Positions 1-9,683 of a stretch of 64,000 bases of DNA are shown one piece after another. Within the stretch, counting starts at the first letter, position 1, and each line of letters opens with the position of its first letter. This DNA is from Aquimarina amphilecti (GTDB lineage: Bacteria > Bacteroidota > Bacteroidia > Flavobacteriales > Flavobacteriaceae). The notes below the pieces were generated by a model that was not told the origin of the DNA, did not search any database, and saw only the letters and a list, made by a program, of their open reading frames with translations. The translations under genes were made by a program, and so were the position numbers. Location: contig NZ_FOAB01000005.1 in the NCBI RefSeq assembly GCF_900109375.1, positions 372,001-436,000 on the forward strand, written 5' to 3'.

Positions 1-90
1 ATAAGTCAGTTTGGATCTACTGCTTGTAAAGCATTATTTAAATGTGATGATTGTTTGGAACCTTTTGATTACTTCAAATGTTTAAAATAG
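1..90 (+). CDS. paaD: PaaD, phenylacetyl-CoA epoxidase-associated protein (3' end only)
   Basis: This is the C-terminal end of an ORF that enters from outside the window and stops at a TAG at 88-90. The last residues include TACKALFKCDDCLEPFDYF, a Cys-rich tail typical of PaaD (PaaJ), the MIP18/SufT-like protein needed to mature the PaaABC(E) phenylacetyl-CoA monooxygenase. It lies directly before paaG in the same orientation, so paaA-D most likely lie just upstream of the window. Only 29 codons are visible; the assignment rests on the tail motif and operon context. Confidence 0.8.
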   Translation: MSQFGSTACKALFKCDDCLEPFDYFKCLK

Positions 91-120
91 AAATTTCAAA
101 TTTTAATTAAAGATATACTT

Positions 121-900
121 GTGAATTCAATAGAATTAAAAATAGAAAATAATATAGCTAAGGTAACTTTAAATCGTCCTGAAACTTTTAATAGTTTCAA
201 TAGAGAAATGGCGTTAAAATTACAAAACACTTTGGATTCTTGTGAAAATAATGATGAGGTTAGAGCTATCATATTAACAGGTAATGGCAAAGCATTTTGT
301 GCAGGTCAAGATTTAAAAGAAGTGACCTCTCCAGAACTAAATCCAGGCTTCAGAAAAATATTAGAAGAGCATTATAACCCAATAGTACAAAGGATAAGAA
401 GTATAGAAAAACCAATTATTGCAGCTGTTAATGGAGTTGCAGCTGGTGCTGGTGCAAATATAGCTTTAGCTTGTGATATTGTTATAGCATCTGAGGCAGC
501 AAGCTTTATTCAAGCATTTAGTAAAATTGGTTTAATTCCTGATAGTGCAGGAACTTTTTTTCTTCCAAGATTAATCGGCTTTCAGAAAGCATCAGCATTA
601 ATGATGTTAGGAGATAAGGTGACGGCTGATCAAGCCGAAGGGTTAGGAATGTTGTATAAGGTGTTTTCTGTAGATACCTTTGAAGAAGAGTCAATGAAAT
701 TAGCAATTAAAGTTGCTCAAATGCCAACAAAAGCTTTGGGACTTACTAAAAGGTTGTTAAACCAATCTATGGTAAACACATTGGATCAACAGTTAGAAAT
801 AGAATCTGATTTACAAATAGAAGCTGCAGAAAGTAACGATTATGCAGAGGGTGTAAATGCTTTTATAGAAAAAAGAAAACCTGTTTTTAAAGGAAATTAA
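121..900 (+). CDS. paaG: Enoyl-CoA hydratase/isomerase, likely PaaG (epoxide-CoA isomerase)
   Basis: A 259-residue crotonase-fold protein, close to the ~260 aa of PaaG. The N-terminal half shows the crotonase signature with an oxyanion-hole loop (GKAFCAGQDL near residue 60) and a second glycine-rich loop (AAVNGVAAGAGANIALACD near 100). PaaG isomerises the 1,2-epoxyphenylacetyl-CoA made by PaaABCE to the ring-expanded oxepin-CoA. The start is GTG; no in-frame ATG gives a better fit. It is followed 3 nt later by paaH. The specific PaaG assignment, rather than PaaF, rests on gene order and on the second paralogue at 6843. Confidence 0.85.
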   Translation: MNSIELKIENNIAKVTLNRPETFNSFNREMALKLQNTLDSCENNDEVRAIILTGNGKAFCAGQDLKEVTSPELNPGFRKILEEHYNPIVQRIRSIEKPIIAAVNGVAAGAGANIALACDIVIASEAASFIQAFSKIGLIPDSAGTFFLPRLIGFQKASALMMLGDKVTADQAEGLGMLYKVFSVDTFEEESMKLAIKVAQMPTKALGLTKRLLNQSMVNTLDQQLEIESDLQIEAAESNDYAEGVNAFIEKRKPVFKGN

Positions 901-903
901 GAT

Positions 904-2106
904 ATGATCGTAGGAGTAATAGGTTCTGGGACAATGGGCAGTGGAATAGCACAAGTAGCTGCTACTTCTGGATGCAAAGTAAAAGTATTTGACACAAAAC
1001 AAGAAGCCCTTGATAAAAGCCAAAAAGGGTTAGAAAAAATTCTTTCTCGTCTTATAGAAAAAGGTAGAATTGATGAAGCAGAAAAGCAGCGCATACAAAC
1101 TAATATTTCTTATGTCAATGAATTAAAAGACTTAGGTGATACGGATTTAACGATTGAGGCAATTATTGAAAATTTAGAAATCAAGAAAAAAGTATTTTCT
1201 GAGCTTGAAAAGTATGTTTCTGATGATGCTATTATTGCATCAAACACTTCTTCTTTGTCAATAGCTTCTATAGCATCTTCTTTACAAAAACCTGAACGTT
1301 GTATAGGAATTCATTTTTTTAATCCTGCTCCATTAATGAAATTGGTCGAAATAATACCGGCTGTACAAACCTCAGAGGAAGTAAAAAACAAAGTTGCGAA
1401 CATAATAAAAGATTGGAAAAAGGTAGTTGCAATAGCAAAAGATACACCTGGTTTTATTGTCAATCGTGTAGCAAGACCTTTTTATGGAGAATCACTTCGT
1501 ATATATGAAGAAGGGTTAGCAGATTTAGTAACAATTGACCATAGTTTGAAAGAATTGGGAGGTTTTAGAATGGGCCCTTTTGAACTGATGGATTTTATTG
1601 GGAATGATGTTAACTATACAGTTACAGAAACTGTATTCAAAGCGTTTTATTATGACCCTAGATATAAACCGTCATTTACTCAAAAAAGGTTATCAGAAGC
1701 TGGATATTTGGGAAGAAAATCTGGAAAAGGATATTATAATTATGACGAGCAAGGAAAAATAGTTTCCCAAAATATAAGTAGTTCGATAACTTCTAGTGGG
1801 GCAGAAAAACTATCTAAAGAAGAGCTTTCTCAGTATATTTTTAATCGTGTATTAGTAATGTTAATTAATGAGGCAGCAGATGCTTTGTTTTGGAATATCG
1901 CTTCGACAGAAGATATTGATAATGCAATGACCAAAGGAGTTAACTATCCTTATGGTTTACTAGCTTGGGCGGATAAAAAAGGAATCGATTGGTGTGTAAG
2001 TAAGTTAGATAAGTTATACAATGAATATCGAGAGGATAGATATCGTTGTAGCCCATTGTTAAGAAGAATGGATAGAGAAAATAGAACCTTTTTTCCAGCT
2101 AGTTGA
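904..2106 (+). CDS. paaH: 3-hydroxyacyl-CoA dehydrogenase, PaaH-type
   Basis: A 400-residue protein with an N-terminal Rossmann motif (GVIGSGTMGSGIAQ, residues 4-17), the 3HCDH NAD domain with an IASNTSSLSI segment near residue 113, and one C-terminal 3HCDH helical domain followed by a partial second one (EAADALFWNIAS, near 325). In the phenylacetate pathway PaaH oxidises 3-hydroxyadipyl-CoA to 3-oxoadipyl-CoA with NAD+. It is shorter than the roughly 475-residue E. coli PaaH. The stop codon overlaps or abuts the next ORF, supporting co-transcription. Confidence 0.88.
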   Translation: MIVGVIGSGTMGSGIAQVAATSGCKVKVFDTKQEALDKSQKGLEKILSRLIEKGRIDEAEKQRIQTNISYVNELKDLGDTDLTIEAIIENLEIKKKVFSELEKYVSDDAIIASNTSSLSIASIASSLQKPERCIGIHFFNPAPLMKLVEIIPAVQTSEEVKNKVANIIKDWKKVVAIAKDTPGFIVNRVARPFYGESLRIYEEGLADLVTIDHSLKELGGFRMGPFELMDFIGNDVNYTVTETVFKAFYYDPRYKPSFTQKRLSEAGYLGRKSGKGYYNYDEQGKIVSQNISSSITSSGAEKLSKEELSQYIFNRVLVMLINEAADALFWNIASTEDIDNAMTKGVNYPYGLLAWADKKGIDWCVSKLDKLYNEYREDRYRCSPLLRRMDRENRTFFPAS

Positions 2107-2117
2107 TTACTAAGATT

Positions 2118-2525
2118 ATGATTGATACAAAAGAAATACCAAGTAAAATGCTAAGCCAAGACTCTTTTAGTCAATGGATGGGAATAGAGGTTTTACAAGT
2201 AGAAAAAGGAAGGTGTAAAGTAGGCATGACTATAAGAAAAGAGATGCTTAATAGTATGGGGAAAGCTCACGGAGGAATATCCTATAGTTTAGCAGATACT
2301 GCGTTTGGTTTTTCAGCTAATACACATGGTAAATATGCAGTTTCTATAGAAACTTCTATTAATCATATCGAAGCATTAGAAGAAGGTGATTATCTGACTG
2401 CTGAGGCAGTCACCGATATTGCTAAAACCAAAATCGGATTTAATATTGTTGAAGTCAAAAGAGGAGAACAGATTGTAGCTCTTTTTAAAGGAGTAGTATA
2501 CAGAACCAATAAAGATTGGCAATAG
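2118..2525 (+). CDS. paaI: PaaI-type hotdog thioesterase
   Basis: About 135 residues with the hotdog-fold 4HBT pattern of PaaI: an NSMGKAHGGISYSLADTAFGF segment (split here: NSMGKAHGG, then SLADTAFGF) holding the catalytic Asp/His region. PaaI hydrolyses aberrant ring-hydroxylated phenylacetyl-CoA esters and frees CoA when the pathway stalls. An in-frame TTG at 2103 overlaps the paaH stop and would add five residues; I chose the ATG at 2118 because it starts the recognisable family sequence. Direction and spacing fit the paa operon. Confidence 0.85.
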   Translation: MIDTKEIPSKMLSQDSFSQWMGIEVLQVEKGRCKVGMTIRKEMLNSMGKAHGGISYSLADTAFGFSANTHGKYAVSIETSINHIEALEEGDYLTAEAVTDIAKTKIGFNIVEVKRGEQIVALFKGVVYRTNKDWQ

Positions 2526-2551
2526 TAACCAAAATTAATTAACACAAACCA

Positions 2552-3100
2552 ATGAGAATTTTTTTAATAGCTATAATGTTTTTATCAGTTATTTCCTGTG
2601 GAAAGGAGAACAGATCAAAGAAAGAAACATTGAAAGGAACGGAACCAATTACTACGGAAACGGAAGAAAATAACTCAGAAGAACTTCAAGATGCATTAGG
2701 AGGTTTGTTTAATGATGAAATAGTGATGGAGATAGATGAAACAGTCTTTGTGGTTGATAATGGAACAAATCGCGCTAATGAAGATATGTCTGCGGGGATC
2801 ATGAAAATGCTGGCACCACAACCATATGATGCATTCAAAGAGAAAATAATGAAAGAGCCAGAAGAACAAAATGGAGTAACTTCTTTAGGTGTAAAAGAGA
2901 CTGAGATCGAAGGCAGAAAAGTACTTGTTCAAAAATCTATGACTTTAGACGAGACAGGTGATAAAATGATTATGATTATGTATGCTCTACCTGCAGGAGA
3001 AAAAACAATAATGATATCTTCTTATTTCATGGAAAAGGAAGAGTCTAAATATTTGCCACTTATAGAAAAATCTGTTGTAACAGCACAGCTGAAAAACTAA
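2552..3100 (+). CDS. Small lipoprotein of unknown function within the paa operon
   Basis: A 182-residue protein with a short hydrophobic leader ending in a lipobox-like SVISCGKEN (Cys at residue 16), so a lipoprotein is predicted. The mature part begins with an acidic/Thr-rich linker and has no motif I recognise; a Met-rich stretch (KMIMIMYALPAGEKTIMI) lies near residue 150. It starts 26 nt after paaI and ends 6 nt before paaJ, so it is embedded in the catabolic operon. An envelope lipoprotein is odd among cytoplasmic CoA enzymes. Function unknown. Confidence 0.8.
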   Translation: MRIFLIAIMFLSVISCGKENRSKKETLKGTEPITTETEENNSEELQDALGGLFNDEIVMEIDETVFVVDNGTNRANEDMSAGIMKMLAPQPYDAFKEKIMKEPEEQNGVTSLGVKETEIEGRKVLVQKSMTLDETGDKMIMIMYALPAGEKTIMISSYFMEKEESKYLPLIEKSVVTAQLKN

Positions 3101-3106
3101 TAATAC

Positions 3107-4318
3107 ATGAAAGAAGCGTATATAATAGATGGAGTTAGAACTCCAATAGGAAGTTATAAAGGAACATTATCTGCGATTAGAACAGATGATTTAGGGGCTT
3201 TAGTAATTAAAGAGTTAGTAAAGAAAAATCCGAATATCCCTAAGGAAGACTATGATGATGTGATTATGGGGTGTGCAAATCAGGCGGGAGAAGATAATCG
3301 AAATGTTGCTAGGATGTGTTCATTATTAGCAGGACTTCCATTTACAGTTCCCGGAGAAACTGTAAATCGTTTATGTAGTTCTGGACTCTCAGCAATAATC
3401 CATGCTAATAGAGCTATAAAAGCAGGTGATGGAGATCTTTTTATTTCGGGAGGAGTAGAAAATATGACACGTGGTCCGTACGTAATTGCTAAGCCTTCTT
3501 CTGCATTTGGTAATGATTCTAAAATGTATGATTCTAGTTTTGGATGGAGATTTGTAAATAAAAAAATGCAGGAATTATATGGTACGGACGGAATGGGTAC
3601 TACGGCAGAAAATTTAGTAGAGAAGTATAATATTTCAAGAGAAGATCAAGATGCTTTTGCGTATTGGAGTCAAATGAAGGCTTCTAAATCCCAAGAATCG
3701 GGTAGATTAGCAAAAGAGATTTCAATAGTAGAAATTCCGCAACGAAAAAAAGATCCAATTCAGTTTTCTAACGATGAATTTATAAAGTCCTCAACTAGTA
3801 AAGAAGTTTTGGCAAAGCTTCGTCCTGCGTTCAGAAAAGACGGAAGCGTAACTGCAGGAAATTCCTCTGGTTTAAATGATGGGGCTGCAGCTACTATAAT
3901 TGCTTCTGAAGATGCAGTTAAAAAGTATAATCTAAAACCTTTGGCAAGAATTGTAAGTTCTGCTGTAGTAGGAGTAGAACCAAGAATTATGGGAATTGGG
4001 CCTGTTCAAGCTTCTAATAAAGCATTAGAAAAAGCAGGAATCACAATGGATGATATTGATGTTATTGAACTTAATGAGGCTTTTGCTTCACAAGCCTTAG
4101 CTTGTATTAGAGAATGGGGGTTAAAAGATGATGATCCTAGAATAAACCCTAATGGAGGTTCTATAGCTATTGGACACCCTTTAGGAGTAACAGGAACCAG
4201 AATAGCATACTCAGCTGCTTTAGAATTGCAAGAACAAAATAAGCGCTATGCACTAATTACAATGTGTGTAGGTGTAGGACAAGGATATGCTTGTGTAATA
4301 GAAAACACAAATCTCTAA
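3107..4318 (+). CDS. paaJ: Thiolase PaaJ (3-oxoadipyl-CoA / 3-oxo-5,6-dehydrosuberyl-CoA thiolase)
   Basis: A 403-residue thiolase. The active-site Cys lies in VNRLCSSGLSAI near residue 90, the catalytic His in GGSIAIGHPLGVTGTR near 352, and the second Cys in LITMCVGVGQG near 388. PaaJ performs two thiolytic steps of the phenylacetate pathway, releasing acetyl-CoA to give 2,3-dehydroadipyl-CoA and finally succinyl-CoA. Length and the N-terminal IDGVRTPIGSYKG are standard for the family. It starts 6 nt after the lipoprotein gene and ends 3 nt before paaZ. Confidence 0.93.
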   Translation: MKEAYIIDGVRTPIGSYKGTLSAIRTDDLGALVIKELVKKNPNIPKEDYDDVIMGCANQAGEDNRNVARMCSLLAGLPFTVPGETVNRLCSSGLSAIIHANRAIKAGDGDLFISGGVENMTRGPYVIAKPSSAFGNDSKMYDSSFGWRFVNKKMQELYGTDGMGTTAENLVEKYNISREDQDAFAYWSQMKASKSQESGRLAKEISIVEIPQRKKDPIQFSNDEFIKSSTSKEVLAKLRPAFRKDGSVTAGNSSGLNDGAAATIIASEDAVKKYNLKPLARIVSSAVVGVEPRIMGIGPVQASNKALEKAGITMDDIDVIELNEAFASQALACIREWGLKDDDPRINPNGGSIAIGHPLGVTGTRIAYSAALELQEQNKRYALITMCVGVGQGYACVIENTNL

Positions 4319-4321
4319 TTT

Positions 4322-6820
4322 ATGAAAACACTAGAAAGTTATATAAACGGGAAATGGACAACGGGTTCAGGAGATGGATTAATAATGCACGATGCGGTAA
4401 CCGGAGACCCTATTGGATTGTCGACAACGGAAGGTTTGGATATTCCTGAAGTGTTACAATATGGGAGAACCAAAGGAGGAGAAATTCTAAGAAAAATGAC
4501 TTTTCAGGAACGAGGAAACATGCTTAAATCTTTGGCTTTGTTTCTAACAAAAAGAAAAGAACAGTTTTATGAATTAAGTTATAGATCTGGTGCTACTCGT
4601 ATAGATAGTTGGATTGATATAGAAGGTGGTTTTGGAAATCTTTTTGCGAATGCATCACTGCGTAAATTATTCCCAAATCAATCATACCATGTAGAAGGAG
4701 ATCCAATTGATCTTTCGCGTGGAGGAAGATTTATGGCACATCATATTTTAGTTCCTAAAAAAGGAGTAGCTGTACATATTAATGCATTCAATTTCCCAAT
4801 ATGGGGAATGTTAGAAAAATGTGCCGTAAACTGGATGGCAGGTATGCCTGCAGTAGTATTGCCAGCACCCCAAACAGCTTATTTGACAGAGGCTGTAGTT
4901 AGGGTTATTGTAGATTCGGGAATTTTACCAGAAGGATCGTTACAATTGCTAAGTGGAATGACTAAAAATATTTTAGACACTGTAGGTTCCCAAGATATCG
5001 TAACTTTTACAGGTTCTGCGCATACAGGAAGAGTGTTAAAAGCGCATCCTAGATTGATAGAAGAATCAGTTCCGTTTACTATGGAAGCAGATTCATTAAA
5101 TGCATGTGTTCTTGGAGAAGATGCAGTGCCTGGAACCCCAGAATTTGATTTATTTGTTAAAGAGGTTCGAAAAGAAATGACTGTTAAAACAGGTCAGAAA
5201 TGTACCGCTATTCGTAGAATCATTGTACCATCAAAACTTGTTGAAGATGTACAGATAGCTTTAGGAAAGCAATTAGATAAAGTAACCATTGGAGATCCAC
5301 GATTGAAAGAGGTTCGAATGGGAGCATTAGCCAGTAAACAACAAGTAGAAAGTTTTAGAAATAACGTTACTGAAATTGCCAAAACAGCTCAAATAGTTTA
5401 TGGTGATTTAGATAAAATTGAAACAGTTGGAGCGGATGCTCAAAAAGGAGCATTTGTAAGCCCTATTTTAATGAGGCAAGACAATCCATTTCAATATACT
5501 GGTGTTCATGAGATTGAAGCCTTTGGCCCAGTGTCTACCATAATGCCTTATGATACATTAGAGGATGCAATTACTTTATCTCAGATGGGTAAAGGTTCTT
5601 TAGTTTCATCTATTTTTACATATGATGATCAGATTGCTAAAGAATATGTAGTAGGAGCGGCTTCTCATCACGGACGTATTTTGGTTGGTAATAGAGAAAA
5701 TGCAAAACAAAGTACAGGACATGGTTCTCCATTACCAATGCTTACGCATGGTGGCCCAGGAAGAGCTGGAGGAGGAGAAGAAATGGGAGGAATGCGTGGT
5801 ATTAAACATTATATGCAACGATGTGCAATACAAGGAACTCCAACAACTTTAACGGAGGTAACTGGAATTTATCAGGCGAATGCTAAATATAAAGAATCTG
5901 ATAAACATCCATTTGCGTATCATTGGGAAGATATTCAACCAGGGATGTCACTCAAAACTCATAAGAGAACAATAACAGATACCGATATTATCAATTTCGG
6001 GAATTTAACTTGGGATCACTTTTATGCCCATACAGACATAACTTCCTTAGAGGGGAGTATTTTTGAAAAACGTACAGCACATGGATATTTTATTCTAGCA
6101 GCGGCAGCTGGATTGTTCGTGTATCCAAATAAAGGACCTGTTGCAGCTAATTATGGATTAGAAGAATGTAGGTTTTTAAGACCTATCTATCATAATGATA
6201 CGGTATATGTTAGATTAACTTGTAAACAAAAAATAGATCGTGATCATCGAGGTAAAGAATTACCAAGTGGAATAGCAAAGTGGTTCGTAGAGGTATTTGA
6301 TCAAGATGATGAATTGACCGCAATTGCTACAATTTTAACGATGGTACAAAAAAAATCACCATTTGTACAAGTAAATCGATCAAATATTAAGGGATATTTA
6401 ACTCAGTTAAATGAAGACACTAAACCTAAATGGGGTTTGATGACTGCTCAACATATGTTAGAGCACGTAGAAAAAACAATTAGGATTGCCGCAGGAGAGA
6501 TACAAGATTTTGATATTGCAACACCAGAACAATATTTAGAAAAGGTACAAGAGATGGTGTATAATCATAAACCAATGCCTAGAGGACATAATCATCCTTT
6601 GATGAAGGAAGGAATATTGGAAGATTTGATTCATGATGATTTAGAAACAGCGAAATCTAAGTTGCTAGAAGCAATGGATTCATTCGATGTATATTTTAAG
6701 GAAAACCCTGATGTGATTACTAAAAATGCTGTCTTTGGTGAAATGAACAAGTTTGAATGGGACTTATTAAATGTAAAGCATCTCAATCATCACTTTGATC
6801 AATTTGGATTATTAGATTAA
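4322..6820 (+). CDS. paaZ: PaaZ bifunctional ring-opening enzyme with an extra C-terminal domain
   Basis: An 832-residue fusion. Residues 1-510 form the NADP aldehyde dehydrogenase domain with Glu255 (FTMEAD) and Cys294 ([10 protein letters not shown]). Residues ~520-685 form the MaoC-like hydratase domain, with Asp565 and His570 in [10 protein letters not shown]. Together these open the oxepin-CoA ring and oxidise the resulting aldehyde. E. coli PaaZ ends at about 681 residues; here another ~145 residues follow (688-832), with His711 ([10 protein letters not shown]) and a His cluster at 820-824 ([10 protein letters not shown]). This resembles DUF1569/DinB-superfamily metal-binding helical bundles. 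Core assignment is firm, the extension less so. Confidence 0.92.
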   Translation: MKTLESYINGKWTTGSGDGLIMHDAVTGDPIGLSTTEGLDIPEVLQYGRTKGGEILRKMTFQERGNMLKSLALFLTKRKEQFYELSYRSGATRIDSWIDIEGGFGNLFANASLRKLFPNQSYHVEGDPIDLSRGGRFMAHHILVPKKGVAVHINAFNFPIWGMLEKCAVNWMAGMPAVVLPAPQTAYLTEAVVRVIVDSGILPEGSLQLLSGMTKNILDTVGSQDIVTFTGSAHTGRVLKAHPRLIEESVPFTMEADSLNACVLGEDAVPGTPEFDLFVKEVRKEMTVKTGQKCTAIRRIIVPSKLVEDVQIALGKQLDKVTIGDPRLKEVRMGALASKQQVESFRNNVTEIAKTAQIVYGDLDKIETVGADAQKGAFVSPILMRQDNPFQYTGVHEIEAFGPVSTIMPYDTLEDAITLSQMGKGSLVSSIFTYDDQIAKEYVVGAASHHGRILVGNRENAKQSTGHGSPLPMLTHGGPGRAGGGEEMGGMRGIKHYMQRCAIQGTPTTLTEVTGIYQANAKYKESDKHPFAYHWEDIQPGMSLKTHKRTITDTDIINFGNLTWDHFYAHTDITSLEGSIFEKRTAHGYFILAAAAGLFVYPNKGPVAANYGLEECRFLRPIYHNDTVYVRLTCKQKIDRDHRGKELPSGIAKWFVEVFDQDDELTAIATILTMVQKKSPFVQVNRSNIKGYLTQLNEDTKPKWGLMTAQHMLEHVEKTIRIAAGEIQDFDIATPEQYLEKVQEMVYNHKPMPRGHNHPLMKEGILEDLIHDDLETAKSKLLEAMDSFDVYFKENPDVITKNAVFGEMNKFEWDLLNVKHLNHHFDQFGLLD

Positions 6821-6842
6821 TTAAATAAAATTAAAATTTAGT

Positions 6843-7595
6843 TTGACACAACCATACGTAAACATAAATGTAGAAAATGGGGTAGGGACGATAGAGTTCT
6901 TTCATCCAGCACATAATTCATTACCAGGAGATATTTTAGCGAAGTTAGCTCAAACTATTACTGATGCAGGGAATAATGATGATATCAAAGTTATTGTTCT
7001 AAAAAGCGGAGGTGATAGAACATTTTGTGCAGGAGCAAGTTTTAAAGAATTGATAAATATTAATGATGCAGAAACTGGCAAGGTGTTTTTCTCTGGCTTT
7101 GCAAATGTGATTAATGCGATGCGTAAATGTCCGAAATTTATTATTGGGCGTATACAAGGTAAAACTGTTGGTGGTGGAGTTGGAGTAGCTTCGGCAACGG
7201 ATTATTGTATGGCTACAAAGTTTGCTTCAATTAAATTAAGTGAACTAAATGTTGGCATAGGTCCTTTTGTAGTAGGTCCAGCAGTAGAACGTAAAATAGG
7301 ATTGTCCGCAATGACACAAATAGCAATAGATGCTAATTCTTTTTATAATGCAGAATGGGCAAGAGATAAAGGGTTGTTTACAAAAGTTTTTGAGGATACA
7401 GAAACATTAGATGCAGAAGTAAAAGCATTTGCAGAACATTTATGTACGTATAACCCAGAAGCGATGGGAGATATGAAAAAAGCATTTTGGGAAGGAACAG
7501 AACACTGGGATACTTTATTAGGCGATAGAGCAATCATCAGTGGTAGACTAGTGTTAAGTGATTTTACTAAAGAAACTTTGAAACGGTTTAAATAA
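6843..7595 (+). CDS. paaF: Enoyl-CoA hydratase/isomerase, likely PaaF-like
   Basis: A 250-residue crotonase-fold protein with the oxyanion-hole motif DRTFCAGASFKEL near residue 60 and GKTVGGGVGVASATDY near residue 105. In this operon the remaining hydratase step is hydration of 2,3-dehydroadipyl-CoA (PaaF), so PaaF is the likely role. Sequence alone does not prove substrate. The start is TTG; the first ATG in frame would remove conserved N-terminal sequence. Spacing to paaZ is 22 nt. Confidence 0.78.
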   Translation: MTQPYVNINVENGVGTIEFFHPAHNSLPGDILAKLAQTITDAGNNDDIKVIVLKSGGDRTFCAGASFKELININDAETGKVFFSGFANVINAMRKCPKFIIGRIQGKTVGGGVGVASATDYCMATKFASIKLSELNVGIGPFVVGPAVERKIGLSAMTQIAIDANSFYNAEWARDKGLFTKVFEDTETLDAEVKAFAEHLCTYNPEAMGDMKKAFWEGTEHWDTLLGDRAIISGRLVLSDFTKETLKRFK

Positions 7596-7619
7596 GTTTT
7601 TTCTATTCAGGATTAAAGT

Positions 7620-8213
7620 ATGATATACTCATTTAAAGGATATATACCCGTAGTTCACGAAAGTAGTTTTGTACACCCATTGGCGGCTGTAACGGGTAAT
7701 GTTGTCATTGGAAAGAATTGTTATATAGGCCCTGGAGCAGCAATACGAGGAGATTGGGGAGAGATTATTCTTGAAGATGGAGTAAATGTTCAAGAAAACT
7801 GCACTGTGCATATGTTTCCCGGAAAATCTATTGTGCTAAGAGAAAGTGCACATGTTGGACACGGAGCTGTTATTCACGGGGCGAATTTAGGACGTAATTG
7901 TCTTATAGGAATGAATACAGTGATCATGGATGATGCGGAGATTGGTGATGAGTGTATTGTTGGAGCAATGTCTTTTGTAAAAGCAAATACCATTTTTCCC
8001 AAGAGAAGTTTGATAGTAGGGAATCCGGCGAAAGTAATAAAAACTGTAAACGATGAGATGATTGGATGGAAAACAAAAGGGACTAAGTTGTACCAACAAT
8101 TACCTGAAGATTGCTTTGATTCTTTAGAAGAAGTGGAGCCTTTAAGAGAGATTCCGAAAGATCGTCCAACACAAGAAGCTTTCTATAAAACTTTAGAAGA
8201 ATTTAAAAGATAA
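7620..8213 (+). CDS. paaY: PaaY-like left-handed beta-helix (gamma-carbonic anhydrase family) protein
   Basis: A 197-residue hexapeptide-repeat protein. Repeats of the type [LIV]GxxxxI run from about residue 22 to 150 (NVVIGKNCYIGPGAAIRGDWG, then HVGHGAVIHGANLGRNCLIG). His residues of this region match the metal ligands of the gamma-class fold. PaaY in Pseudomonas/E. coli clusters is a thioesterase that relieves dead-end CoA adducts. Last recognisable paa gene here; it ends 79 nt before the E2 gene. Confidence 0.85.
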   Translation: MIYSFKGYIPVVHESSFVHPLAAVTGNVVIGKNCYIGPGAAIRGDWGEIILEDGVNVQENCTVHMFPGKSIVLRESAHVGHGAVIHGANLGRNCLIGMNTVIMDDAEIGDECIVGAMSFVKANTIFPKRSLIVGNPAKVIKTVNDEMIGWKTKGTKLYQQLPEDCFDSLEEVEPLREIPKDRPTQEAFYKTLEEFKR

Positions 8214-8292
8214 AAAATAGTGCCTTATTAGTTTCAAAGGTAGATGACTAAAGAAAAATTAATAATAAACTAACTAACATTAGTTAACTGAA

Positions 8293-9609
8293 ATGTCAAG
8301 AATAGAATTAAAAATGCCCAAAATGGGTGAGAGTATATCAGAAGCAACCATTCTTAATTGGTTAAAGAATGTAGGTGATTCTGTGGAAGAAGATGAAACC
8401 ATTCTTGAAGTGGCTACTGATAAAGTAGATTCTGAAGTGCCTTCTCCTTGTAATGGTATTATCTCAGAATTACTATTTCAATCTAATGATATCGTTGAAG
8501 TTGGTCAAGTAATAGCTATTATTGATGCTAATGATGAATCGAGATCAGAAAAGGATAATTCAAAATTAGAAAATAAAGAAGCATTAAATACAAAACCTGG
8601 AATAGTATCTAAATCATCTACTAAGTTAGAGTCAAAAATGACTAGTAAATCTGATTTTAAGATCGAGAATACAGGTGATAATGATGGTTTTCTTTCTCCA
8701 TTGGTAATTAGTATTGCCCAAAAAGAAAAATTGACAATAGAAGAAGTGCAAAGTATTTCAGGAACTGGAGATGGCGGTAGAATTCGTAAGACCGATATTA
8801 TGGGCTATCTTAAGAACAGAAAGTACTCACTACCTAGTAGACCACAGTCAGTTGTACCAAAATCATCGTATAATCCACCTCCAATTTCTTATGTAGAAGG
8901 AAAAGATCGTATGGTAGAAATGGATCGTATGAGAACTATGATTGCTGATCACATGGTGTATTCTAAGCATACTTCTCCTCATGTAACGAGTTATATAGAA
9001 GTAGATGTTACCAATATGGTGAATTGGCGGAATAAAGCGAAACTTGAATTTTTAGAAAAATATGGCGAAAAACTAACATTTACTCCAATTTTTGTGGAGG
9101 CAGTTTCTAAAGCAATTCAAGAATTCCCGATGATTAATGTATCCGTAGATGGTAAGAAAATAATTGTGCATAAAGATATAAATATAGGTATGGCAACCGC
9201 TTTGCCTAGTGGTAACTTAATAGTACCGGTGGTGCGCAATGCAGATGAAAAAAACTTGTTAGGATTAGCAAAAAATGTAAATCATTTAGCTGGTAGTGCA
9301 AGGAATAATGTATTAAAACCAGATGAAATAGGCGGAAGTACATTTACAATATCTAATGTGGGAACTTTTGGTAGTCTTATGGGAACTCCCATTATTAACC
9401 AACCAGAAGTTGCTATTCTCGCATTAGGAATTATTAAGAAACGTCCAGAAGTTATAACCACTAATAATGGAGATGAAATTGCAATAAGAAGTATGATGTA
9501 TTTATCATTATCATTTGATCATCGAGTTGTAGATGGATTTTTAGGAGGATCGTTTTTGAGAAAAATAGGTGATGAACTGGAAGCCTTTGATATTAATAGA
9601 GAAATATAA
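8293..9609 (+). CDS. Dihydrolipoamide acyltransferase, E2 of a 2-oxoacid dehydrogenase
   Basis: A 438-residue E2. The lipoyl domain is at residues 1-77 with the lipoylated Lys in EVATDKVDSEV (Lys45). A charged linker follows, then a peripheral subunit-binding domain around 133-170 (SPLVISIAQKEKL), and the catalytic acyltransferase domain to the end with the conserved SLSFDHRVVDG near residue 400. It has one lipoyl domain. Next to the BCAA aminotransferase and the fused branched-chain E1, it most probably belongs to the branched-chain keto acid dehydrogenase. Confidence 0.88.
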   Translation: MSRIELKMPKMGESISEATILNWLKNVGDSVEEDETILEVATDKVDSEVPSPCNGIISELLFQSNDIVEVGQVIAIIDANDESRSEKDNSKLENKEALNTKPGIVSKSSTKLESKMTSKSDFKIENTGDNDGFLSPLVISIAQKEKLTIEEVQSISGTGDGGRIRKTDIMGYLKNRKYSLPSRPQSVVPKSSYNPPPISYVEGKDRMVEMDRMRTMIADHMVYSKHTSPHVTSYIEVDVTNMVNWRNKAKLEFLEKYGEKLTFTPIFVEAVSKAIQEFPMINVSVDGKKIIVHKDINIGMATALPSGNLIVPVVRNADEKNLLGLAKNVNHLAGSARNNVLKPDEIGGSTFTISNVGTFGSLMGTPIINQPEVAILALGIIKKRPEVITTNNGDEIAIRSMMYLSLSFDHRVVDGFLGGSFLRKIGDELEAFDINREI

Positions 9610-9683
9610 TAAATACACGATAGATCGATAGTTCCCAACAACAGTATCGATTTTATAGAGTGTGCGATTAAAATAAAATAAGA

